Assembly: GCA_029717555.1 (NCBI GenBank)
Contig: JAMDHS010000004.1
Location: 186,001-250,000, forward strand
DNA length: 64,000 nt
From: Peribolospora baueri
Lineage: Eukaryota; Basidiomycota; Peribolosporomycetes; Peribolosporales; Peribolosporaceae
Direction of reading: 5' to 3'
Shown here: positions 11,946 through 23,500 of the stretch, in pieces
How the letters are laid out: each line of letters starts with the position of its first letter
Numbering within the stretch: the first letter of the stretch is position 1
Translations under genes and position numbers: made by a program
The notes under the pieces: model-generated
The model's database searches: none
Seen by the model: only the letters and a program-made list of their open reading frames with translations
Told to the model about the DNA's origin: nothing

Positions 11946-12620
11946 TTCCAAAGATTGAGACCGACTCTTGGTATCGACGTTAATAATCCAACCGAAGTAC
12001 CGGAGCGGCTTGCTTGTAGAGCCAAAAGTGGAACGACTAGTCGGAAATTCAAAAGGGGAGGCAAATGTCGTACACAAAAGAGGCCAGAGGCCGAAGAGTC
12101 GATTAGCAAGTCAAGTGGATGGCTGCAATAACTAGCCAAAAAGGACATGCTCCTTTCATGTCGTCGCGCCCCCCCTCTCCTCTCCTGAGAGGCGGAAACA
12201 TGCCACGCAAAACAAAACGAACCTTGGCAAGACACTTCGATCGGCGGGTTTGGCAAGCCAGTTCCTTGTCAGTGCTTCTTTCGAAGCAAATGTGCTAGCC
12301 AACCAAAGCCGAAGTCGAGAAAACAAGGCTGATAAACCGTCCAGCTAGGAAGAAGGGATTCGGAACCGGCGGTCGTGCTTGGAGAAAACGAAACAATGGG
12401 ATCTGATGTGAGTAGTCGGCCGGTGAAGGGCGAAACAAGATTTCGAACGTTGATCGGTGCGGCTTTGGTCAAAGCTCCGCCTTTGGCCGTCTATGTCCGG
12501 CAGGTGGCGACTCCCTCCCGCTACGCTTTGCCGGTCCCTCGAGTTGCACAACCGCACCTTCATCCTTGATTCGAACGTCCACCCAGTCCATCCATGAAGG
12601 AGAGCGGGAGCCAGTTCGGA
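11946..12620. other. Divergent promoter region, PUS1 / FHA-G-patch gene
   Basis: No gene recognised. It lies between the minus-strand PUS1 start and the plus-strand FHA/G-patch start, so it probably serves as a bidirectional promoter. A C-rich run is present near 12168-12182. Confidence 0.5.
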
Positions 12621-14447
12621 ATGGCGACATCGTCGACAGATAAGCAACCATCCCGTTCGGACGAGAGCGACCACCTGGAAGACGGCGAGATTGTCAGCTA
12701 GGACTCACGAGGACCGAAGATGTCCGTTTGAGTATATGTAGTGTGATTAGTAGTCCTGACGTTTGCCTCTTCGTCTTTTTTTTTCTGTTTTTGCAACCTT
12801 TATGCACGTCGATGGCGTGGCTCAGGCTGAGAAGAGGAAAGATTCTCGGTCTGCCTCCAACGGTGCCCCCCCACCTGCCCTCTCGTACCCGTCTAACGAC
12901 AACTACGCCCCGTTGCATCCAGACCTTACTGCAGAACCAGAATGGGATGCTTTAGACGAAGGGTTGTATGCTGGGGATGACTACGAAAACACGAACGACG
13001 TCCAGCTGCGTTTGGTCAAGATCGAGTCCGACGTGCTGCCCGCATCGCAGACGGTCGCAATCATCGACTCCAGGGAGGAGGGCGTTTCCATTGTGAGTGA
13101 TGCTTTTCTTGATACATGCCACCGCACGCTGTTTCTGAGTGTGCATCTACGCATTCTGATCAATCTACTTTTCTTTTTCAGGGCCGGGATCGAACGTTCG
13201 CAGCCAGGATCAGGCTACCAGTCATGCTCGTCTCGAAACACCATGCCAACGTTTTCTTCGTTTGCCCCTCCGGCGCAGTGCCTAGCACCGGCACTTCCTC
13301 TTCCGCGAGCTCTCAAGGACATTTTGCCATCGTGGACACAGGTTCTACCCATGGCACGTTCGTCCTCTCTTCTTCCGCGCGCCCTCTTCTGCCATCGACT
13401 TCGGCTTCCGACAATATCCCACCGGTCCAGTCGTTCAGTCGGTTGTCCAAGCCAAAGGTCTCTTCTCCGCCGACTGTTCTATCTCATCTGGATCTCATAC
13501 GTGTTGGCAACACGACGTTCGAGGCGCACATCCATACCAAGTGGCCATTAGCGTGCAGCGCATGCGCTATCTCCGGAGATGGATCGAATGAGATCCCCCT
13601 CTTCGCAAGCGGGAGAAAGGGGGAGGCGAAGAAGAAAGCAGCGGACGCCAAGTTCGTTGACGGGAAACCGTCTTTGCCGGCCTCGTCAGCCGGCAACGGA
13701 ACCGTCATCGGGACGAAGCGCGAGCGACCGCCAGAGATGGACCGTAAAGTGGAGAGCGAGGTGGAGAGACGTCGGCAGATGAAGCTTCTTCGCTCTCAAT
13801 ACCTTTCCGCTCCATCGTCATCCTCCGCGTCGTCGGCCAAAGGTAATGGCAAGGCACCAGCGTCGGCGGCCCATGTCAGCGCTGTTACTGGCCATGACAG
13901 GGAGTCCACAACGTCGACGACGACGACGACGAGAAAGTACATCGATCGAGCTGCCTTGCGACGTCAAATATACCCTCAAGGTCATTCGCTTCCTCCTCCG
14001 TCGTCTTCGCCTTCAATAACGGCCACGCTCGGCGGCGGCGGCGTGTCCCTAAGCGCGGAACCGACGGCTCCTGGAGCGAGCATGCGTCCACCGGGTCCGC
14101 CTCGACAGCTAGACTCGACTAACGCAGGCCACCGCATGTTGACAAGCATGGGCTGGGCGGGCGCCGGTACACCTCTCGGTCGCACAGGAGTGGATGGTGC
14201 CCCCGCCGGGCGTGCGGAGCTGATCCAGGTTTGGGGTACGGAGTCAAAGGCGGGATTGGGAAGCGCCGTTGCACGTGTGGCCGCTGCCGCCGTAACTTCT
14301 AGTGGCACGAACGCGGACTCTGCTCCGGTGAGGAGGACTGGCAATCCAGGAGAAGATTTCAGGGAGGGCGTGAAGGATATGAGTAGAAGACGGTATGAGG
14401 AGATGATGAGGCGAGCGGCTGCGGAGGGTGAAGGTACTAAAGGGTAG
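12621..14447 (+). CDS. FHA and G-patch domain protein (AGGF1-like)
   Basis: FHA domains bind phosphothreonine, and G-patch motifs typically contact DEAH helicases or RNA, so this is probably a nuclear RNA-processing factor. The FHA domain spans the exon 2/exon 3 junction: IGRD, then SKHHANVFFV, and DTGSTHGTFV. The C-terminal third has a G-patch-like segment, GHRMLTSMGWAGAGTPLGR. Exon 3 begins at 13182 after a GTGAGT intron from 13093. The first exon is less sure. ATG at 12621 opens an acidic MATSSTDKQPSRSDESD... ending DGEI, and a strong pyrimidine tract plus CAG at about 12825 marks an acceptor before AEKRKD, but the only in-frame donor is a poor GTCAGC before a TAG. The alternative start is ATG 12802 (MHVDGVAQ). 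Domain order FHA then G-patch resembles animal AGGF1; fungal function unknown. Confidence 0.82.
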
Positions 14448-14964
14448 GAGGGCGACGGGAAAGTGTGGATTCTTGTGATTGCTTGTAAGCGAAGGCCGTG
14501 CTCAAGGCTGTCGTACCTAAGACCTTTCCTCCAGTTTGGTTAGAGTACACATACATTTCCCTGCAAAGCAGTTGACCACCTCGTGGAACGGCGAGGCAGA
14601 TGGGAGGGAAGAGAGCCTGTGGAACCCGATGGGGAATAGGGATGGCAAGGATCGGAGGCCATCGAAAAAGGGGTATGTACTGATAGGAACCCTCTCGAGA
14701 CGGACAGGTGCTTGAGCTTGGACGACCACTCTCGGCCACGGCTGGGACTCGACGGATGTCTGTGCGACGTGACGTCGGCCCGCTTTGGCGGCTCGACGCG
14801 CCCTTCGATTACCTTCTACAAACCCGTCAGGCACATTCCGAACAGAAAAGGGCGCTTCGTGCCGTCCGTCGTCGAGCATGCCGCCCTGGCGTACCTTTTG
14901 GCCTTCTTCAATCCCCCCGTCGCCAGTCGCCAGAGTTTTCACCTCCTCTGCATGGGCCGCGAAG
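14448..14964. other. Intergenic, upstream of the chorismate mutase gene
   Basis: No gene supported. A 243-residue minus-strand frame crosses this region and the first exon of the chorismate mutase gene, but it has no family features and is treated as a shadow. The promoter and 5' leader of the chorismate mutase gene are expected here. Confidence 0.5.
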
Positions 14965-16561
14965 ATGGCACTGACCGGCTGGCACGCGTTCCTGACCTCG
15001 GTTTGCCTACTTCTTTCCGCCCCTCCCATTGCGATTGCATCCCCCTCACCCTCCTCACCCTCTCTCATCTCCTCACCACGGGTTCCCGCCCATGCGCACT
15101 CTCCCATCATTCCACGGAATGTCCTGCATGATCCCACCGCCGTATGCTTCCTCGATGTGCGGCCGGACCAGCTCAACGCAACGCAGAGGAAGGGCTTCCT
15201 CACCCTCGACAACTGCAGGACCAGTTTGGGCAGATTGGAGGACAGCATTCTGTTTGGTGGGCTGGACTCCCGATCGCTGATTTGGCTTGCGTGCTGGCCC
15301 TTGAAGCGGTCCGGAGATGGTCGTCATAGCGCCGTCCGCGTCTCACCTATGTATCTATCTATTCGCTCGCTGATATAGGTATCGTCGAGCGTGGCCAGTT
15401 TGCGCTCAATCAAGTGGTGTACGAACCCGTCGCTGCAGGCAATCATACCTGGCTCGATTGGCTACTGGCGGAGACGCAGAAGTTTCAAGGTGAGGAAGCG
15501 GCCCTGCCCCGGCGGCGCACGTACCTTCAGGGCAAGGTGAACATCGGTCCGTGTCGCTCACCGTTTCTCTTCCTTTGTTATGTGTCTCGTCTCTGTGTCT
15601 TTAGCTCGCATTCGCAACTCTGAAAGGTGCGGCGCACTCCACAGGGACGCCGTTCTCGTTGCGACCCGTTGAGTTGACAATACCGTTCTTTTATCCGTGC
15701 GCCTCCCCTTCCATCGTCTGCAGCTCTCCGCCTCTTGAGGCCGCCCCCCAACCATCCACCTCACTGACAAACGTCAACACGACCCTCATCCAGTACTACA
15801 CGTCTCATTTCCTTCCGGAAATCGTTCGCAAAATGTCGTCTTCCTCTCACAACAGCACCAGCAGTAGCAGGGGAAGCAAAGGAAAAGATGGGACGCGGTC
15901 CGACGATGACGGGCTGTATCTCGAGAGCGGGGAGATAGACGTGAGGGTGCTCCTGGACCTTGCCGCGAGGATGCGGTGTGGTGAGCACCGTTCAAGCGCC
16001 CGCTTTCAAAGGTCACGGGTTACCAGGTCTCTTTGCTTGACGTCGCCTTCCCACCTCGTTGGGTAATACCTCCTCTCTTCCCATCCTTCGCCCAGGCTCC
16101 TTCGTAGCGGAGACTAAATTCCTCTCCTCTCCAGCCACCTATGTACCCCCCATCCGCGCTAGGAACTACAGCGCCCTTTGGGACCTCATTACGAACACGC
16201 CCGTCGAGCAGGCGGAGGTGGTTGCTGTGCGCCGGAAGATGGGCCTTTACGGGAAGGACCTCGCCTCTTTGGACGCCGCGACTTCCGCGGGGGCTGCTAG
16301 AGCTGCGAATAGGACGCAGGATAGGATGGATGGGGCGGCGCGGTTGTACAGTGAATATATCATCCCCGTCACCAAGGACGTTGAGGTGCAGTGGCTCCTA
16401 CAGCGGTGAGTGCTTCGATTATATGTCCTCTTGGTCGTTTGCGTGCTTGCGCCGGGGCCCCATCGTGACTTGGTTTCCGGTTCGCGTCACTCAGGCTCGA
16501 CCACCTCTCCAAGAATCAGATTGCAGCCCTCGCCCGCAACGATACGAGCGTCCTCCCTTGA
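14965..16561 (+). CDS. Chorismate mutase with N-terminal signal peptide (probably secreted)
   Basis: Chorismate mutase converts chorismate to prephenate; the cytosolic Aro7 form feeds Phe/Tyr synthesis. Six exons (14965-15256, 15379-15489, 15605-15626, 15724-15980, 16096-16405, 16495-16561) join in frame to 352 residues. The core matches eukaryotic AroQ: LDNCRTSLGRLEDSILFG, ERGQFALNQVVYE, WLDWLLAETQKFQARIR, FVAETKF, ITNTPVE, VTKDVEVQWLLQR. Counterparts of yeast Arg16, Arg157, Lys168, Asn194, Glu198, Thr242 and Glu246 are all present. The only in-frame Met before the core starts a typical signal peptide (hydrophobic LTSVCLLLSAPPIAIAS, predicted cleavage near residue 26), and N-glycosylation sequons follow (NAT, NHT, NTT, NST). 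The yeast allosteric FGSVATRDIE block is replaced, so Tyr/Trp regulation is probably lost. Secretion is inference; an unseen upstream exon could change the N-terminus. Confidence 0.85.
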
Positions 16562-17053
16562 CAGAGGCCCTGAAGTTGCCAGACGAGCAGAATTCTTGCA
16601 AGCGTAAATTACCCTGTTGTCCTGCCGAGTGTATACGTAAATTCGCAATGTGTGCGCCCGGTGTCATTGGCAGAAAGACGTTGCACGTTGAAGCGGGTAC
16701 GATCCGGATCCATTTCGCGCTACACCACCCGATCGATGGCGTGCTCGGAGACAAAAGTCGTAACTTGACACACGCCTTATGATAACATGACCAGATTGAG
16801 CCAGCATTCTCCTCCTTTCGTGCGCTCTTGTGTAACTTGGATCGTCGGCCAAGTTCCTAGCTGCCGGCGTATATACCCGTGGCTTTCGGCCGTCCTTCCT
16901 CTGCGCCCATCCTTTGTGTTCCTGGCTGGCTGGCTGCTCTTCTCTGCAGGTCCCAGGAGAGCTTCGTTCTTCCCCTTTCCCGTCACTTGTCCGGCCTTCC
17001 AGCATCTGCCACCGACCTTGGCGAACACCGTTGACGGCTGAAAGCCCTTCATC
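16562..17053. other. Intergenic, permease promoter
   Basis: No gene seen. It contains the 3' flank of the chorismate mutase gene and the promoter of the amino acid permease; a pyrimidine-rich stretch precedes the permease start. Confidence 0.5.
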
Positions 17054-20000
17054 ATGGCTGGCAAGCCCCCTTCATTTACCTCTATGAAGGCGGAGCGACC
17101 CGACAAGAGGAGTGAGGGTGAGCCTGCGACGGCGAGGCCTATCTCTTCCCCAGACGATATCGAGGATGGGGCGAAGGAAAAAAGGCGGGAAAACGTCCTG
17201 GAGCCTCCGCCATTACAGCGAAAGCTTAAAAGCAGGCATTTGACTATGATTTCGTGAGTGCGGCCACCATTGCGCCATGGCGGTGAACCGCCGCTTGGTT
17301 TACAAGAGAATAGAGACAGACACGAAGCTAAAGGGACCTCGGCCCCCTTTCTTCTTGCGACCTCTTCGCTTCAACAGCATCGGAGGGTGAGCGAGCGAAC
17401 TCCGGTGTCTCCGTCTGCTTTATAAAGGAGAGCGTTAAGGTACTCATATTGACGTTCGCTTCTCTCGACATGTCGAAGGATCATCGGTCCGGGTCTTCTT
17501 GTCGGTGCTGGAAGTGCCCTGGCCACCGCCGGACCGGCCGGCGCTCTCATCGCCTTCGCGGTCACCGGCCTGATCATCTTGTGAGTGGGCTCCCTCGACA
17601 GGAACCCGCTGGAGATTGCGACGTGGGTAACCCTTCGTACGAATCGTCTTGTTTATGTAATCAGCAACGTCATGCAGAGTCTTGGTGCGTCCCTCCTCTC
17701 GCAGCACATAGTGCTCTTTTTTTTTGGTCATCCAGCGTGGCCACGACTGATCGCTGGCCGTTCCTTCTCGCTTCCAGGCGAATTGTCCACCCTATACCCT
17801 ATCTCCGGCTCGTTCACCACGTATGCTTTCCGATTCGTCGACCCGGCTCTCGCCTTTGCGTTGGGTTGGATTTATTGGGAGGTTAGTATTCTAATAGTCC
17901 ATATTTGAATGCTGGTTTTAAGGCTGATTGACGTACCCATACCCTTCTCGGCTTCATCATCCTTCGCCGCTCTCCATCGCACCGACCGACTTTCGAACAC
18001 AGCTCTGGATTTCGGTGCTGGCTAACGAACTCAACTCTGTCGCGCTCGTGCTCCAATATTGGCCTGGAGGTAAAGTCGTGCCGCTCGGAGCTTGGATAGC
18101 CATCTTTTGGGTCATTTTCTTGGGATTCTCCCTTCTGGGGTGAGTGTCACGTTTTCCGTTCGTCGCTTTCTGCCGTTGCAGGCTTGTCTGGCAGCCCAGA
18201 CAACTATAATTTGGATTTTCTGGCCCGGATATCATGCGATACTAAATTTAACTCTCTTTGACCAATGGTCCGACGCTCCTCTTCCCTCTTTCAGCGTCCT
18301 CGCGTATGGCGAAGTCGAGTTCTGGCTCTCGACACTCAAAATCCTGGCGATATTTATATTCTTCATTATATCCATTGTCATCAACGTTGGAGGGACTAGC
18401 GGGGCTGTAGAGCCCGGATATATCGGCTTCCGATATTGGGGAGATCCGGGGCCTTTCGTAAGTGATGGAAAGAGGGCAATGGGGAGCGAAGCGAATCAGA
18501 TGCTTTGACCTTGGTGCCTATCGACTGACGGTTGCTGGAGCTTTCTTACGACGGGCTTTACAGGCTGACGGGATCAACGGCGTAGCGAAGATTTTCGTCA
18601 TATCCGGCACGCTCTACGCCGGTTGTGAGATGGTGGGGGTAGCCTCAGGTGAACAACCCGCTTTCGTCTACATTTCCATCCCCCTTGTCGTCACTTCGAC
18701 CGTCCTGACCTAGGACAAACGCTTTCCCTTGCCCGTCGCGAAGGCGAATCAACCAACCCACGTAGCGCGGTTCCCAAAGCTATTCGGTCGGTCATATATC
18801 GTATCCTGTTCTTCTACCTAGGTACAATTTTCTTCATCGGTATCAATATTCGTGAGTGTTCTCCGTGGCAGTGTCATACTTTCTTGTCTATTTCCGAGCA
18901 GCGACGAGCGTTTCTGCTAACATTTCGCTTTGCGTTGCTTTCTCGACCTCCAGCTTACAACAACACTGACCTCGTCAGCGCAAAGACCAAGACGGGCGCT
19001 AGTCCCTTCACGATTGCGCTTCGCAACGCTGGTATCAACGTGGCCGCGAGCATCATGAATTCCGTGATTATCATATCCGTCATTAGCGCAGGGTGAGTTA
19101 TCTTTAAAGAATATATGTGCGTGTGCGATCGTCGATGCCAAGTTCCTTCCGTCAATTTTACGAAATCACTCTTGTCCCTGGCATGTCCAGCAATTCTTCC
19201 CTCTACGTGGCTTCTCGTATTCTCTGCTCCATGGGCCGCGAAGGCCGCGCCCCCCGTTTCTTCGCACACACCACCCGGACAGGTGTGCCCGTCCGGGCGC
19301 TCGTCTTTTCCAATGCTGTCGCGCTTATCAGCCTGCTTAACGTGAACGCGGGCGCGGGCAAGGTGTTCACGTATCTGATGGACATCAGCGGCGTCTCGAC
19401 GTTTATCACTTGGGCCGGTAAGTGGACGATGCTGTCGGGTGACCGGAATAGGCCTCGTCGCGCGCACGGGCAAGCGCTTTCGAAATGCACCTGCGCTGAC
19501 GATCGTTCTCTTCCCACTTATTTCTCCTGTTCGGTTTTCGGTCCTCGTTTCGGTCACTGCCGTTTCATCGCAGTCATCGCCCTTTGTCACATTCGCTTCC
19601 GACGCGCATGGAAGGCCCAAGGTCGGAGTCTCGATGAACTGCCCTTCAAAGCATTGTGGTACCCCTATGGGGCCTATTTTGCTCTCGCCGCGAATATCTT
19701 TTTGTGCTTCTTTCAGGTGAGTTGTAGCGAATTGAGGGAAGGAGTGGCGGGGTGCAAGAATGTGTTGACCAGACGTGCTAACTACTTCAACATTGGACTT
19801 TGTCCCTTTCTTCGTTGCCCGTTCTTCGTTGCCCGGGCGCTATTCTTGTTTTCATTGTTCCGCATCACAGGGTTACACTTCCTTCCTGACACCCTTCTCC
19901 GCCGTCGACTTTGTAGTTTCCTACATCGTCCTACCGGTTTTCCTCTTTCTATATGTCGGTTGGAAGGTCTATCACCGAACTCGAATCGTCCAACTGGACG

Positions 20001-20245
20001 AGGTAGATCTTGACATAGATAAGCGGGAGGCAAAGGCAGCGAGCGCGGTAGGAGGAGGGGATGGGCTCGGGTCGCCGTCGGAGATGGGGAAGAGGGATAG
20101 GAAAGGGGACGAAGAAGTGAAGGAGGGTGAAGCAGACGGAGGCAGCCAGTTACGGACGGCGCCGGAGGTGGGTGGGGACTGGCAAAGTCGAAATCCGAAG
20201 TGGTGGAGGACCGGGATCAGTTGGGTAGGCCGGGCTATCGCTTGA
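17054..20245 (+). CDS. Amino acid permease, fungal YAT family (APC superfamily)
   Basis: Proton-coupled plasma-membrane uptake of amino acids. The cytosolic N-terminus (about 66 residues) is followed by the first helix motif SIGGIIGPGLLVGAGSAL, then GELSTLYPISGSF, the AA-permease signature region GWIYWE...LWISVLANELN, and later helices (LFFYLGTIFFIGINI, NAGINVAASIMNSVIIIS, SMGREGRAPRFFAHT, GVSTFITWA, LWYPYGAYFALAANIF). The C-terminal tail is acidic and ends SWVGRAIA. The helix-1 motif is assembled across a 9-nt micro-exon at 17378-17386 flanked by canonical GT-AG introns, and a 20-nt exon at 17665-17684 follows; phases agree throughout. About thirteen exons and 590 residues, normal for the family. 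Substrate cannot be set from sequence. Convergent with the kinesin gene. Confidence 0.93.
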
Positions 20246-20593
20246 GTGGACGATATTTGGCTGTCCAGGGATTGGGAAACAAAAGCATCAAGAGAGATGT
20301 AGGCCGTCCGTCTATGTGTAATGCGAATCTTATTGGCGACAAACTTGGAGGCAACTACCCTCAACACGGACAAAGCCCGAACGCAACAAAGGTCAATGGA
20401 GGAACAAGGAGAACCGGAGACAAGTACATGGAGAAAGCGAAGGGAACAAGGCGAGAAGCTCAAAGGGTATGGTAGGGTGGGTTTGACGAGAGAAGTGAAC
20501 GTTCATCGAAGATAGCGAGAAACGGTATGGACGACGACAGCGTGTCGGGGTGAGTATCTGTCGCGGCTCTGGATGGATCGTTTGTCTGCACGT
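20246..20593. other. Convergent 3' flank, permease / kinesin
   Basis: Only the 3' flanks of two convergent genes are expected here. Nothing else recognised. Confidence 0.5.
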
Positions 20594-23500
20594 TTACCTC
20601 ACCCTCCCGCGCGCAGCCGGCTCTGCAGGTTCTCGGTTCCGTAGCGTCCCCACCTTGTGCAGGTTCCGGACAGAGGGGGAAGCGTTTCGCTCGGTCGACG
20701 GCTTTTCGGGTGAGAGCAGACGCGTCTTCGTCCGGTTGACTGAATGGGAGGCTTAAGGTGACACCGCAAAAAAATGTCAGTCGCGATGATGCACCAAGGA
20801 CGGCTACGGGGACAAAAAGCAGAGCCAAGATAATGCTTACCTTGGAGCATCTGTAAATCACTCTCAATAGTCTTTCTTCGGTCACGCCTGTCTTTAAAGG
20901 ACATGTTTGGTCCAATGGGCAGAGGTACCGGCTTATCAGCTCCGAGGTAAGGGCTGCTGGGAGTGCCAGGTGTGTAACCAAACTTGGTGGGAGAGGAAGG
21001 AACACTGGAGGCAGGCGTTCGGTTGAACAGGTGCCGACCATGGTAAGGTGACGAGGCGACGTCCACAAGGGAGTTGGTCCGGGAATGAGTGCGATTAAGT
21101 TCACTCAGGGGGCTGGTGACCGGCGTCTTTGAACGTTCCTTGCCGAGGTCGCTCTTTGCTGGCCTGCTCAGTGGGCTTGAGACCGGCGTCTTCGAACGTT
21201 CCTTGCTGAGATCGCTCAGTGAGCCAAGGCTTGACTTCACTTCCGTGCATGTGGGATTCTCAGGCTCCTTGATGTGATCGTTCTCCAGATTGGCGCCTCC
21301 CGTATCCGGGTAATCAACATTTTCACGCTCTTCGCGCTCCTTGAAGATCTCGCTCTCCAGGCTGCGAGCCGTGGGCCGTGATCCGTCCGCCCCCTCGTGC
21401 TCCGTCCGTTCCTTGGCGAGAGCGCTCTCAAGGTTTCGAATAGCGGCCTTCTGCTCGTCGATGGTCTGCTGCAGGTCAGCAACGATCTCCATGTGTTGAG
21501 CGACGGTCTGCTTTTCGGCCGGAGTGGTTTCAGGGGTCTTGGTCGTCGAACCGGGAGGCTCTCTGCTCTTGATGATGAGCTTCAGAAGCCTATTCGCCTC
21601 GCGCTCTTGGTTCGCGACCGCTACCGCTTCGTCCCTCTCCTTCGCCCGGGCCTTGGCCTTTTGAACTGCCGCGTCTCGCGCCTTGGTGACCTCTTCAAAA
21701 AGGCCCTCTAGTTCGGACAGCAAGCTCTCCTTCTTCTCCACCACCGCCTTTGCTTGCTCGTTTGCGTCCAACGCTGCTGTGAGGTCCTCCTTGACCTCAG
21801 CCAGCTCCGCTACAAGCTCGCGTACCTGGCCGTGCTTTGCGGTCAACTCGTTCGTACGAGCCGTCAGCACATTCTGGATGGCATTACGCGCTGCGCAAGC
21901 TTCTGTAAGCTGGCCGCGCACGGTACCGAGCTCGTTCTGGAGCTTGTTGAGCTCCTCGTCATGATTGACTGCAAGCTTGCTGAGTTCTTCGGCGTGGTCG
22001 TCCCGAACCTTCTTGAGCTCTGCCTTACTGTCGCTTTGAAACTTGTTGAGCTCAGCCGCGTGATTCGTCTTAAGCTTCTTTAAGTCTTCATCACGGTCGG
22101 TTTGGATTTTCTTGAGCTCTTTTTCGTGGCCGGTCCGGAGCAGCGTAACTTCATCGTGGTTCTCGTTGCGTAGTTGCGTGAGGGCCTCCTGGTGATCGGT
22201 GCGGAAATTCTCCAGCTCGGCCTGATGGTCTTCTCGTAATTTCGTGAGCTCGTCCTCGTGGTCACTCCGCAGCTTCTGGAGCTCTGCCTCGTGACGGATC
22301 GCGGCGTCTCTCGAGCTCTCTTCGCTCGAACGTCGATTTGCGTCCCGCTCAGCGCAAGCTTCCAGGTGTTGTGACCGTATCGCCTCTAGCTCAGCCTGGA
22401 GCTCCTTCATCTTCTCCTCCTTCTGGGCCTGAGACGCACAGGCCGCCGTGAGCTCAGCGCGGACTGCATCCAGCTCGGCCTGGACCTCCTTGACCTCCTT
22501 TTGGTGTCGAGCGTCGGAGGTGCTGGCTTCCTCCTCCAAAGATTTGGCCGCGTCTCGGGCGGCATACGCTTCGGTGAGCTTAGTCTGGACCATTTCCAGC
22601 TCCTCGCGTGGTTTCTTGAGTGCTTCCTCGTGATCGGACTGGAGCTTTTTGAGCTCCCCCTCGTGTTGCTTCTTCAGCTCCTCTTCCCGTCGAGACGCAG
22701 AGGCTTCCGTCTCTGCGAGGGATTGTTGGGCTGCGTCACGAGCGGTGCTCGCTTCCGCAATCTGAGCGCGGAGCCTGTCAAGCTCCTTCTCTCCTTCAGC
22801 ATTGGGAGCGTTCGAGACCTCAAGAGATCGGCGAGAGGCGTCTCGTTCAGTGCAAGCTTCGGCCAGCCGAGCGCGGACGGTGTCCAGCTCTTCCTGAAGG
22901 CTCTTGAGCTGTCCTTCATGCTCGGCGTGCGCCTCGTTCGGGCTCTCCGCAACCGACTGGTTCGCAGCATCACGGGCGGCACAGGCCTCCGTGAGCTGTA
23001 CGCGCATCGCCTCCAGCTGCTTCCGCAGCTCGTCGAGCTCTGACCGGAGCTGCTCAAGCTCTTCGTGCCGGGCATCAGCGGTGCCAGACGCCTCCCTGAG
23101 CTGAGTACGCACAGTGTCCAGCTCGTTCTGCAGCTTCTTGACCTCCAGCTCTGTCTGCAGCTTCCGGAGCTCTTCCTCCCGTCGCTCGACGTCGATGTCG
23201 GGGCTACTATCCCCCTCTCCATGGCTGCTGCTATACACCCTCCTAGCGGGAGAGTTAACTGGGTTGTTTCCGAGTCCCAAGCTCAAGCCCATGTGGCTCA
23301 AACTCTTCCTCCCGCATTTGAGGGCAGGCGACACCCCTACCGATTGTAATGCGGCGTCCGAGTTTCCGCTGCGCCGACGGGAGGCCTCGACCTCTTGAGA
23401 GGTAAGGAAGAGCTTGGTAAGTGCGGAGATTTGCTGGCGCAGAGACTTTTGCTGTCCTAGCATCGCTTCGTATTCCTCTTCGGCCTGAGGGCAAAGACGG

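Noticed and set aside
14517-15248. 243-codon minus-strand frame over the first chorismate mutase exon
   Set aside because: Low-complexity; the plus strand has a clear chorismate mutase reading with consistent splice phases.
20599-20840. Read-through C-terminus of the kinesin frame
   Set aside because: Starts exactly at a GTAAGC donor; splicing to the CAG near 20720 gives a more plausible basic tail.
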